DNA of 5,380 bases from assembly GCA_011390435.1 (NCBI GenBank), contig JAABSK010000192.1, positions 1-5,380 on the forward strand, in the 5' to 3' direction. The DNA comes from Desulfobacteraceae bacterium (lineage in GTDB: Bacteria > Desulfobacterota > Desulfobacteria > Desulfobacterales > Desulfobacteraceae). The translations under genes and the position numbers were made by a program. Under the pieces are notes generated by a model. The model was not told the DNA's origin and ran no database searches. It saw nothing but the letters and a program-made list of their open reading frames with translations. Below, piece by piece: positions 1-5,380 of this stretch (position 1 is the stretch's first letter; each line of letters begins with the position of its first letter).

Positions 1-194
1 GTCAAAAATCCGTGGGCGATGGTCGTGCCAAAAGGACCCTGCTTGGCTTTTTCCGCGTCAACATGAATCCACTGATGGTCTTCGGTGACATCAGCGAACC
101 GGTTGATCCGATCCTGGTCAAGCGTAATCCAGTCTGTGGTTCCGTTGTCCGTTCCAATCATCTGCTTAAATGCGTCCAGGGATACTTGTTCCAT
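1..194 (-). CDS. MaoC-like (R)-specific enoyl-CoA hydratase, N-terminal part
   Basis: The first 64 residues are visible; the gene runs off the left edge. They match the start of hot-dog-fold MaoC/NodN-type dehydratases, which hydrate trans-2-enoyl-CoA to (R)-3-hydroxyacyl-CoA in the cytoplasm. The hydratase-2 motif is recognisable: residues 33-44 read FADVTEDHQWIH, giving the expected catalytic Asp39 and His44 five residues apart, followed by GPFGTTIAHGFL at 53-64, typical of the Rv0130-like subgroup. The ATG at 194 is preceded by GAGG 4-5 nt upstream and AGGAG 10 nt upstream, so the start is well supported. The stop of the cNMP-fold gene lies 43 bp upstream on the same strand, so co-transcription is possible, but no functional link between the two is visible. 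The family call is secure; substrate chain length and pathway cannot be told from this fragment. Confidence 0.88.
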   Translation of the reverse strand, partial: MEQVSLDAFKQMIGTDNGTTDWITLDQDRINRFADVTEDHQWIHVDAEKAKQGPFGTTIAHGFL

Positions 195-237
195 AATTAC
201 CTCACTCCTCTTTTTGCTGAATATAATGTGATAACAA

Positions 238-768
238 CTAGAGCAGACTGATACCCAGAAGGTTTTTCAAATCTGCATTTTCTCCTGCTTCAAACTCTGC
301 AATGGCAAGTTTTTCAGACCGCACCACCCGGTGGCCAATGGCACGGGTCATTTTCATGGGAATTTCAGGGAACTGATCCACCACCTTGACAAATGCCTCC
401 CGGGTCATGACAATGCACTCTGTATCTTCCAGTGCAACAAGGGAAAACTGTTTGACAATGGGGCTCATCAGGGACATGATGCTCAAAAATGCTTCTGTGG
501 CATATTCCCGGACAACATGGCTGGTGCCATTGGTTTGCAGAACCAGTTTTGCCCTGCCCGACACAATGTAGTAGGCACATTCATCGTCATCGTCCTGCCG
601 GAAAATATAATCCCCTTCCTGATAGGTCTGGCGCCTGCATAAAAAAGCGAACAGTTTCATGATTTCCAGCGGCATACCTGAAAAAAACTCAATCTGTCGA
701 AAGGCATTCAGATTGTCAGCAAATTCCCCTTTTTTTTCCGTATTATTTGTATTCATAGGCGAGTTCAT
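238..768 (-). CDS. Stand-alone cyclic-nucleotide-binding-fold protein (no DNA-binding domain)
   Basis: This is a 176-residue protein with one Crp/Fnr-type cNMP-binding beta-barrel at roughly residues 23-155. It shows the usual opening (IEFFSGMP at 26-33), the EGDYIFRQ strand (51-58), YYIVSGRAKL (66-75) and VALEDTECIVMTREAF (111-126). A C-terminal helix (about 134-160) follows and the protein ends without a helix-turn-helix, so it should be a regulatory subunit rather than a transcription factor. The phosphate-binding cassette is degenerate: where the family has G-E-x-A-L and R-x-A, this protein has EAFLSIM (92-98) and VKQFS (105-109), so ordinary cAMP or cGMP binding is doubtful. The ATG at 768 is chosen because AAGGGG sits 7 nt upstream; the ATG at 756 is the alternative. 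The start overlaps the ABC gene by 26 bp, implying translational coupling and probable function with that transporter. Confidence 0.85.
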   Translation of the reverse strand: MNSPMNTNNTEKKGEFADNLNAFRQIEFFSGMPLEIMKLFAFLCRRQTYQEGDYIFRQDDDDECAYYIVSGRAKLVLQTNGTSHVVREYATEAFLSIMSLMSPIVKQFSLVALEDTECIVMTREAFVKVVDQFPEIPMKMTRAIGHRVVRSEKLAIAEFEAGENADLKNLLGISLL

Positions 769-3274
769 AAAAATACCCCTTTTTGGCCATAAGTTCGTCA
801 TAGGTTCCCATTTCCGCAATCTTACCGGCACGTAAAAAAATCACCTTGTCAAATTCCTTGACAATATCCAGGCGGTGCACCACGGCAATCAAAGTATTTT
901 TTCCTTTCCAGTGCCGGGCCAGGACATTCTGGATCCGTTTCTGGGAATTGTTGTCCAGCGCGGAGGTGGCTTCGTCCAGAATCATCACGGGCGGAGATTT
1001 CAGAAAAATCCTGGCAATGGCCAGTTTCTGGCGCTGCCCGCCAGACAGGTTATTGCCCATGGTACCGACATTATATTCCATACCGATCTCGATCATTTTT
1101 TCAAGGAAATCCTCACCAATCAGCAGGGCCACCATGAACTGATTGATCTTTTCCCTGGCTGCAGGATTGGTATCCTTGACAATGCCGAACAGGATATTGT
1201 TAAAAATGGTTTGTGATCGGATATAGTGATCGGATTTGAAAAAAGCAATGGCGTCAGGATGGGCTTTTTGGACCTTTTCTTTGAACAGAAACCGGCCTTC
1301 AAGAATCAGATGGATCAGAAAATCTGACACTGCGGCAATCTTGTGTTTCCCAGGAGAGAACCGCAGCGCAAGTTCCAAAAGCGCCATGGACTGCTGGTCA
1401 TTGATCTGATGAAGGTTTTTGTCCTTGATGTCCCGCACAAGGATTTCATAAAAGTCAAACTCGTCAATATCAATAGGACTTTGTTCGAAAAACAATTTAT
1501 CATGGGCGATATTTTTAAGAATATCAACGGTCTGCTCGGCAATTTCCCGGCCCAGAGCCAGCAATGGCCGCCGTAAATCCGACGCATCCAGAAATGTCGT
1601 AAAAAACGGATTTTTCACCAGGTTCCGGCTGGCAAACGCATCAGACATGGGTGCCCCGAAAATAATATTCTCTGCAATACTGACATTGAACAGAAACTGT
1701 TTTTCATCAAAAAATTCCACCCAGTCCCCAACAGAATCGCCAAACTCCTTTTGAAAGTTCTCCCGCATGTTAATGATCACCGGGATAAATTTTTCTGCAG
1801 CCCCTTCAACAACGGTGTTCAATCCAAACCGCAACACATCCACAAACAGGCCGGACTGCTGAAGCACATGAACCAGGTCATCCAGCCGGGGTTCACACTT
1901 TCCATCCAGCACGCATTCTTCTCCATGAAGCGCGGTATAAGCATACATCAGATTGTCTTTGATGGTTCCATCAAAAATAAAAGGCGCCTGGGACACCAGA
2001 CCGATATTCCGGGTGATGTCTGCTTTGGTCAACTCGGATATTTCCCGGTTTCCAATGGTGGCAGATCCTGACGTATACCGGTACAACTGGGCCAGGCACA
2101 GGGCCAGTGAACTTTTTCCGCTTCCGGAAAAACCAACCAGGGCAACATGTTCGCCAGGGGCAATCTTCAGATTGATATTATCCAGCAGCTTGATTCCCTC
2201 TTCGGTTTCAAGACTGAGATTGTTCACATGGATCTCCACCTCCAGTTCATAAGCGGTGCGCCCCTCCGGCAGAAGCTGTGTGGTGATCGGCACGTCAAAA
2301 TAGCGCATGGTTTTGTTGTAATTGACCGTCCCTTCCTGATAAACCTGATAAAATTCAATCAATTCCTTCCATGGATCGTACAGTTTCTCCTGGGCAGACA
2401 AAAACGCCACCAGGGCGCCAAGTCCCAATTGTCCTTTGATTGCCAGATAGCCGCCAACAATAAAAATCAGAAACGGCCCGAGACTGATAAAAAAATTGCT
2501 CATCACTTTGATGCCATATTTGTAATTGCTCCATTTGATACGGATTCGCTTCAAATGTTCCACAAGGGCATCAAACTTATTGCTTTCAATGGCGAAGGCC
2601 CCATTGGCCTGGACTTCATGGATACCGGAAACAGATTCCACAATATTGGATGACAATACCCTGGATGCGTCCAGGCGGCGTTTATTGTCCCGGTTCACCT
2701 GGCGCTGGAGAAGGGGAATCACATACAGCATCAAAGGATAAATAGAAAAAGAGATCACCGCCAGCAGTGGATTCAACATCAGAAGATAAACAAAAAATGC
2801 CACAAGGGTCACCACATTGATCAATGGGACCGCCACTGCCATCCCCACAAAATTACCCGGGATGGTCAGCTCATTGATCAGGGAATTGACCACTGTTCCC
2901 GGCTGGGTGTTCCTGAAAAAATTCAGGGGCATGGTCAGAATATGGTGGTACAGCTGTTTTCGCATCTTTGCCGTCACCTGCTGACTGATCCGGGTCTGTA
3001 TGATATTGATCAACAGTTTCAGAGCAGATGCCAGAACAACCGCTGCCAGATAGATACCGCAATATGTGATCAGCAGGTCAACCTTGCGAAGGTTGATCGC
3101 TTCATTGACAATACGCTTCTGCATCTCCAGGGGAACCACCCGTATGCCCACCGTCAGCAGAATGATCACAACCATGACCGCCTGGAGCTTAATACTGCTG
3201 TCACGGATCCAGGAAAGCAACGAACGCTTTACAATGGGAATCCCGGTTTTATTTTTTCCTATATTCACTGCCAT
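743..3274 (-). CDS. ABC exporter half-transporter (TMD-NBD) with a large insertion in the ATPase domain
   Basis: This 843-residue inner-membrane protein has a type IV (MsbA/Sav1866-like) exporter layout and is expected to homodimerise and export a substrate using ATP. Six helices are predicted at about 30-48, 68-93, 142-165, 166-190, 259-280 and 282-296. The nucleotide-binding domain starts near 346. It has Walker A GFSGSGKSS (381-389, Lys387), Q-loop Gln429, signature LSGGQ (743-747), Walker B VMILDEAT (763-770, catalytic Glu768), D-loop SALD (771-774) and switch His800. All catalytic motifs are intact, so it should be active. It is far longer than the usual 570-600 residues because Gln429 and the signature serine are about 315 residues apart, where about 55-60 is normal. 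The gene lies 38 bp after the phosphatase gene and overlaps the cNMP-fold gene. The start at 3274 has only a weak ribosome site (GTGGA). The substrate is unknown; lipid, peptide or drug are all possible. Confidence 0.93.
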   Translation of the reverse strand: MAVNIGKNKTGIPIVKRSLLSWIRDSSIKLQAVMVVIILLTVGIRVVPLEMQKRIVNEAINLRKVDLLITYCGIYLAAVVLASALKLLINIIQTRISQQVTAKMRKQLYHHILTMPLNFFRNTQPGTVVNSLINELTIPGNFVGMAVAVPLINVVTLVAFFVYLLMLNPLLAVISFSIYPLMLYVIPLLQRQVNRDNKRRLDASRVLSSNIVESVSGIHEVQANGAFAIESNKFDALVEHLKRIRIKWSNYKYGIKVMSNFFISLGPFLIFIVGGYLAIKGQLGLGALVAFLSAQEKLYDPWKELIEFYQVYQEGTVNYNKTMRYFDVPITTQLLPEGRTAYELEVEIHVNNLSLETEEGIKLLDNINLKIAPGEHVALVGFSGSGKSSLALCLAQLYRYTSGSATIGNREISELTKADITRNIGLVSQAPFIFDGTIKDNLMYAYTALHGEECVLDGKCEPRLDDLVHVLQQSGLFVDVLRFGLNTVVEGAAEKFIPVIINMRENFQKEFGDSVGDWVEFFDEKQFLFNVSIAENIIFGAPMSDAFASRNLVKNPFFTTFLDASDLRRPLLALGREIAEQTVDILKNIAHDKLFFEQSPIDIDEFDFYEILVRDIKDKNLHQINDQQSMALLELALRFSPGKHKIAAVSDFLIHLILEGRFLFKEKVQKAHPDAIAFFKSDHYIRSQTIFNNILFGIVKDTNPAAREKINQFMVALLIGEDFLEKMIEIGMEYNVGTMGNNLSGGQRQKLAIARIFLKSPPVMILDEATSALDNNSQKRIQNVLARHWKGKNTLIAVVHRLDIVKEFDKVIFLRAGKIAEMGTYDELMAKKGYFYELAYEYK
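776..781 (-). promoter_or_regulatory. Ribosome binding site for the cNMP-fold gene
   Basis: AAGGGG on the minus strand lies 7 nt before the ATG at 768 and inside the end of the ABC coding region. It favours this start over the in-frame ATG at 756 and over the longer reading from 831, which would overlap the ABC gene by 89 bp and has no comparable site that I could see. Confidence 0.6.
1031..2005 (-). other. Q-loop-to-signature insertion with three related segments in the ABC ATPase
   Basis: Within the ABC protein, the strand and helix that normally follow the Q-loop appear about three times. Segment 1 (residues 424-490) has IFDGTIKDNLMY and later FGLNTVVEG, but stops where LSGGQ should come. 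Segment 2 (519-585) has FLFNVSIAENIIFGAP, then FFTTFLDASDL and GREIAEQ. Segment 3 (682-748) has TIFNNILFGIV, then GMEYNVGTMGNNLSGGQ and returns to the normal domain. Linkers of about 30 and 95 residues, largely helical in character, separate them. I read this as repeated duplication of the helical-subdomain region. The alignment is by eye and similarity is modest outside the F-x-x-N-I-L-F-G core. Confidence 0.6.
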
Positions 3275-3312
3275 TTTCCACTGAAACCTGTCTGGTATTC
3301 TGGTCCTTATGA

Positions 3313-4851
3313 TTACAAAAGTTTGACAATCACAATGGTGATATCATCTTCGATGGGCATTGTCTGCCGGAATTGGTTCACATCTGCAATCATTTTCTCC
3401 TGAATGGTTTGGGCAGACGCTGCAGCGAATTCAGTAATTACCGCTGCAATACGGCTTTCTCCGTACATGTCGCCATCAGCGTTTTTAACCTCTTTGAGGC
3501 CATCTGAGTAAATCGCAAGGATACTGCCTGTTTCCCATCCATTGATCTCATGGGGATGAATGGGCATGTCCGGATCAACGCCCATGGCCATACCACGGCC
3601 CAGCAAACGGTCTGTTTTTCCTGAGCCCGGCGAATAAAACAACGCCGGCTCATGCCCTGCTCTGACCCAGGTGATCGTCTGAGCCGGCAGATCAATCTGT
3701 ACAAAGAAAACCGTTGTAAACCGTCCGGTCTCGTAGCTGTCCCGTGTCAGATGCCGGTTGACAGAAGACAACAGATGCACCGGCCCCTGATAATTTTCCA
3801 CCCCGTATCGAAAAAAAGCCCGGATGGTGGTCATGTGCAGCCCTGCTCCCACGCCGTGACCGGATGAATCCGTCACCGCAATACCAATGGTGTCAGGAGC
3901 CAGATGAAAATAATCAAAATAGTCGCCACCAACTTCTTCACAATACAGGATCTTTCCTGAAATATCCAGATGATCCATCAACGGTGCTGTATTGGGCAGC
4001 AGGGTTTCCTGAACTTCCTTTGCCATGTTCAACCGGGTCAGCATGCGGATTCTGTCCCGCAGCCCATGAATCATCTGATTGGTATTGCTGGCGATCACCC
4101 CGAATTCATCATTGGTGGCAACCGGAACCAGATGGGAAAGGTCCCCGTTGGTAACCTGCTCCAGCACACCCGTCTCTGTCTGGAACAGCAGCTTGAGATT
4201 TTTTGAATATGAATACAGAATATTGATCACCAGGATCAGCAGGACAGCAACAATAAACAAAATCTCCTTGAAAATGGTGCGGGTGATCTGTCCGATCATC
4301 AGATTGATGGAGGATGGGTCTACAGAAGCCAGCCAGGCAAGGTCTCTGCCGACAACCAGCATGACGATCACCATCACCATGAGATTGGTGGCCACAGCCA
4401 CAATAAAAAACTTGCGGGTCAGCGGATAAAATTGCTGGGACACCATGATATGATGGCTGTTTTTCATTGCAGATTCAATGACGTTCCGCTCTTTTTCCAG
4501 AGACATGTCAATGGCAATGAAAAACCCAAAAGAGATGAACCCGATGAAAAACACCACCCCGTTGACCAGCGGCACGTGGGCCAGAAACCGGTTTAAAAGA
4601 ACCACAAAAACACCGATTGCCAGCACCAGACCATATTCAGTCAGAAATTGCTTTTTGGCCTGGACAATCAGGGCAGCCCTGTCCACATACAATTTAAGGA
4701 TAAAAATCCGGGCAATGGCAAACACGACAAAGCCGGCAATGATATATGCCCCCAGCATCCCGGAGGGCAAGCTCTCCAGCAGCGGTCAGACTTCGCCGCC
4801 ATAAACGCTCAGAATCAATGCGGCAAATGCATAATGCAATAATATTCTCAT
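3313..4851 (-). CDS. Membrane HAMP-SpoIIE (PP2C-type) serine/threonine phosphatase, with in-frame UGA at codon 22
   Basis: The protein has 512 residues if UGA is decoded. Numbering here starts at the ATG at 4851, which has AAGGG 9 nt upstream. Order: helix 1 (about 2-18), UGA codon 22, helices at about 32-53, 71-89, 95-115, 147-168 and 192-214, HAMP linker (about 217-268), KEVQETLLP (278-286), then the SpoIIE phosphatase domain. That domain has GGDYFDY (308-314), D-S-S-G-H-G (328-333), RAGHEPALFY (397-406), YSDG (448-451) and EDDITIV (501-507). The metal-binding aspartates Asp310, Asp328, Asp450 and Asp502/503 are present, so a Mn/Mg-dependent phosphatase acting on phosphoserine or phosphothreonine is expected. 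Such enzymes usually act on STAS anti-anti-sigma proteins, but none is encoded here. If UGA is a true stop, translation would begin at TTG 4770 or ATG 4758, both with poor ribosome sites, and would lose helix 1. The catalytic assignment is firm; the N-terminus is the open question. Confidence 0.88.
4747..4769 (-). promoter_or_regulatory. SECIS-like hairpin downstream of the UGA
   Basis: On the minus strand TGCCCTC pairs with GGGGGCA (7 bp, one G-U) around a 9-nt loop CGGGATGCT. The loop begins 24 nt after the UGA and has G as its second base. This agrees with bacterial SECIS rules as I recall them (loop about 16-37 nt from UGA, a G in the first two loop bases). A competing 6-bp hairpin CTGGAG/CTCCGG (4760-4779) overlaps it. 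GC-rich coding sequence often folds this way, so support is only moderate. Confidence 0.35.
4786..4788 (-). other. In-frame UGA, candidate selenocysteine codon (or nonsense mutation)
   Basis: Reading from the ATG at 4851, 21 codons encode a hydrophobic helix ending YGGEV. Then comes TGA, and the same frame continues without interruption into PLLESLPSG and the rest of the phosphatase. The frame matches exactly and both sides look like coding sequence. Possible explanations are selenocysteine insertion, a TGG (Trp) or TGC/TGT (Cys) codon changed by mutation or sequencing error, or a short leader ORF followed by reinitiation. I cannot choose among these from one sequence. Confidence 0.45.
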
Positions 4852-4860
4852 ACCTTTTGT

Positions 4861-4865
4861 CCCTT
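4861..4865 (-). promoter_or_regulatory. Ribosome binding site for the phosphatase start at 4851
   Basis: AAGGG on the minus strand stands 9 nt before ATG 4851. The later candidate starts are worse placed: GGAG is only 3 nt before TTG 4770 and 15 nt before ATG 4758. This supports translation beginning upstream of the in-frame UGA. Confidence 0.55.
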
Positions 4866-4894
4866 GTTTGAGTGTGCAAAACGATATCATTTCC

Positions 4895-4910
4895 GCAGCA
4901 GATAAACCAG
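4895..4910 (-). promoter_or_regulatory. Weak sigma54-like -24/-12 element for the phosphatase operon
   Basis: CTGGTTTATCTGCTGC on the minus strand has the GG-N10-GC spacing of sigma54 promoters and keeps TGG and TGC, but lacks the rest of the TGGCAC-N5-TTGC consensus. It would put the transcript start near 4884, about 33 nt before the ATG at 4851. It lies inside a 10-bp inverted repeat, so the match may be incidental. No convincing sigma70 promoter was seen for this operon. Confidence 0.22.
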
Positions 4911-4922
4911 AATTATCTGCTG
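4896..4922. repeat. Perfect 10-bp inverted repeat in the divergent intergenic region
   Basis: CAGCAGATAA, a 7-nt spacer ACCAGAA, then TTATCTGCTG. It sits between the phosphatase start (45 bp away) and the tRNA promoter (14 bp away). It could be an operator for a dimeric regulator or a 5'-leader hairpin in the phosphatase mRNA. No U-run follows on either strand, so it is not a standard terminator. Confidence 0.6.
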
Positions 4923-4935
4923 GATAAGTTTATGG

Positions 4936-4964
4936 TTGACCTGTTTTTCTCAAGATGGTATACA
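4936..4964 (+). promoter_or_regulatory. Sigma70-type promoter for the tRNA-Ser pair
   Basis: The -35 box is TTGACC (4936-4941). A spacer of exactly 17 bp leads to -10 box TATACA (4959-4964), preceded by an extended -10 TGG (4956-4958). Transcription would begin near 4971, about 8 nt before the first tRNA, which suits a stable-RNA promoter with a short leader. Confidence 0.7.
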
Positions 4965-4978
4965 TTCGGATCAAATTC

Positions 4979-5066
4979 GGAGGAGTGGCCGAGCGGCTGA
5001 AGGCGGCGGTCTTGAAAACCGTTAAGTGTCAAAGCTTCGTGGGTTCGAATCCTACCTCCTCCGCCA
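4979..5066 (+). tRNA. tRNA-Ser(UGA)
   Basis: This is a class II tRNA of 88 nt including the encoded CCA. The acceptor stem GGAGGAG pairs with CTCCTCC, followed by discriminator G and CCA (5064-5066). The D-arm carries GGCCGAGCGGCTGAAGGC. The anticodon stem GCGGT/ACCGT holds loop CTTGAAA with anticodon TGA at 5013-5015, which reads UCA and other UCN serine codons. A long variable arm is present and the T-arm is GTGGG TTCGAAT CCTAC. All arms pair, so it should be functional. Confidence 0.97.
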
Positions 5067-5079
5067 AAAAATTTCACGC

Positions 5080-5171
5080 GGAGAAATGGCCGAGCGGCTG
5101 AAGGCACTCGCCTGCTAAGCGAGTATGGGGGTTATACTCCATCGAGAGTTCGAATCTCTCTTTCTCCGCCA
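5080..5171 (+). tRNA. tRNA-Ser(GCU)
   Basis: This is a class II tRNA of 92 nt including the encoded CCA. The acceptor stem GGAGAAA pairs with TTTCTCC, then discriminator G and CCA (5169-5171). The anticodon stem CTCGC/GCGAG holds loop CTGCTAA with anticodon GCT at 5114-5116, reading AGC and AGU. The variable arm folds as TGGGG/CTCCA-type pairing and the T-arm is GAGAG TTCGAAT CTCTC. It begins 13 nt after the first tRNA, so the two are processed from one transcript. Its D-arm is the same as in tRNA-Ser(UGA), as expected for shared seryl-tRNA synthetase recognition. Confidence 0.97.
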
Positions 5172-5186
5172 CCAGCAAGGATTTTG

Positions 5187-5219
5187 GGCTGAAATTCATA
5201 TCGAATTTCAGCCTTTTTT
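5187..5219 (+). terminator. Rho-independent terminator of the tRNA operon
   Basis: A perfect 11-bp stem GGCTGAAATTC/GAATTTCAGCC with loop ATATC is followed directly by six T residues. It starts 15 nt after the CCA end of tRNA-Ser(GCU). Confidence 0.93.
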
Positions 5220-5380
5220 CTTTGTATCAAGTGGTATTTACCAAAATGAGACAAATTTTTTATTCAACACTAAGCTTTTGAAATCTCACATTCGAATCTT
5301 TTTGAGTTTATAGAATATTGATGCGATATCAGTTATCCCCCGGACTGTTAATAATAGTCCTGGCTTCTGAATCCAATATT
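5220..5380. other. AT-rich stretch without a recognisable gene
   Basis: This segment follows the terminator and reaches the right edge. I find no credible reading frame with a ribosome site. The only structure is an imperfect inverted repeat at 5339-5363 (GGACT, 9-nt loop, AGTCC, then one mismatch and two further G-C pairs). It has no U-run and may be a chance fold or part of a regulatory region of a gene beyond the window. Confidence 0.5.

Noticed and set aside
220..231. TATATT -10-like box (minus strand) and a TGTGA Crp half-site between the cNMP-fold and MaoC genes
   Set aside because: There is no matching -35 box at 17 bp and no second half-site. The region is too AT-rich for such short matches to count.
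769..831. Longer N-terminus of the cNMP-fold protein, starting at 831
   Set aside because: It would overlap the ABC coding region by 89 bp, adds residues unlike the family, and lacks the ribosome site seen before 768.
846..4429. Many plus-strand reading frames opposite the minus-strand genes
   Set aside because: They are antisense shadows of strongly conserved proteins, with no ribosome sites or recognisable domains.
4787..4851. 21-codon upstream ORF as a separate leader peptide
   Set aside because: It is possible, but the exact frame continuity and the membrane topology make it more likely the N-terminus of the phosphatase. It is kept as an alternative in the UGA entry.
4979..5066. tRNA next to a possible selenoprotein considered as selenocysteine tRNA (selC)
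   Set aside because: The anticodon is TGA, not TCA, and the acceptor stem is the normal 7 bp. It is an ordinary serine tRNA.
5139..5305. Possible attachment-site duplication: TTCGAATCT in the tRNA-Ser(GCU) T-arm and again near 5293
   Set aside because: Only 9 bp are shared, with no extension to the tRNA 3' end and no integrase in view. It is most likely chance.
5125..5313. 62-codon plus-strand reading frame over the tRNA-Ser(GCU) end and terminator
   Set aside because: It starts inside a tRNA gene and crosses its terminator, with no ribosome site and low-complexity composition.

Overview
The window reads as a bacterial chromosomal segment of moderate GC content. Four genes lie on the minus strand and a two-tRNA transcription unit diverges from them on the plus strand. 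The protein styles (SpoIIE-type phosphatase, lipid-type ABC exporter, MaoC hydratase) would suit an anaerobic deltaproteobacterium (Desulfobacterota, Desulfobacter-like). That placement is inference from style, because no taxonomic marker is present.

Minus strand, in order of transcription (right to left): (1) 4851-3313, a membrane-anchored HAMP-SpoIIE (PP2C-type) serine/threonine phosphatase. Its natural start appears to lie upstream of an in-frame UGA at codon 22. (2) 3274-743, an 843-residue ABC exporter half-transporter (six-helix membrane domain plus ATPase). Its ATPase domain carries an insertion of roughly 250 residues between the Q-loop and the LSGGQ signature, built from imperfect repeats of the Q-loop-distal segment. 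(3) 768-238, a small stand-alone cyclic-nucleotide-binding-fold protein that overlaps the end of the ABC gene and lacks the usual ligand-binding motif. (4) 194 to beyond the left edge, the start of a MaoC-type (R)-enoyl-CoA hydratase. Gaps are 38 bp between 1 and 2, a 26 bp overlap between 2 and 3, and 43 bp between 3 and 4. Genes 1 to 3 therefore look like one operon, and gene 4 may be its tail or a separate unit.

Plus strand: a sigma70-type promoter (about 4936-4964) drives tRNA-Ser(UGA) and tRNA-Ser(GCU), both with encoded CCA ends, followed by a strong intrinsic terminator at 5187-5219. The last 160 bp is AT-rich and shows no gene.

Working model (inference): the phosphatase senses something through its membrane and HAMP segments and acts on an unseen partner. 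The ABC exporter and the cNMP-fold protein form a translationally coupled pair, with the small protein as a likely regulatory subunit. The two observations most worth following up are the in-frame UGA, which has a SECIS-like hairpin at suitable spacing, and the repeated insertion in the ABC ATPase.
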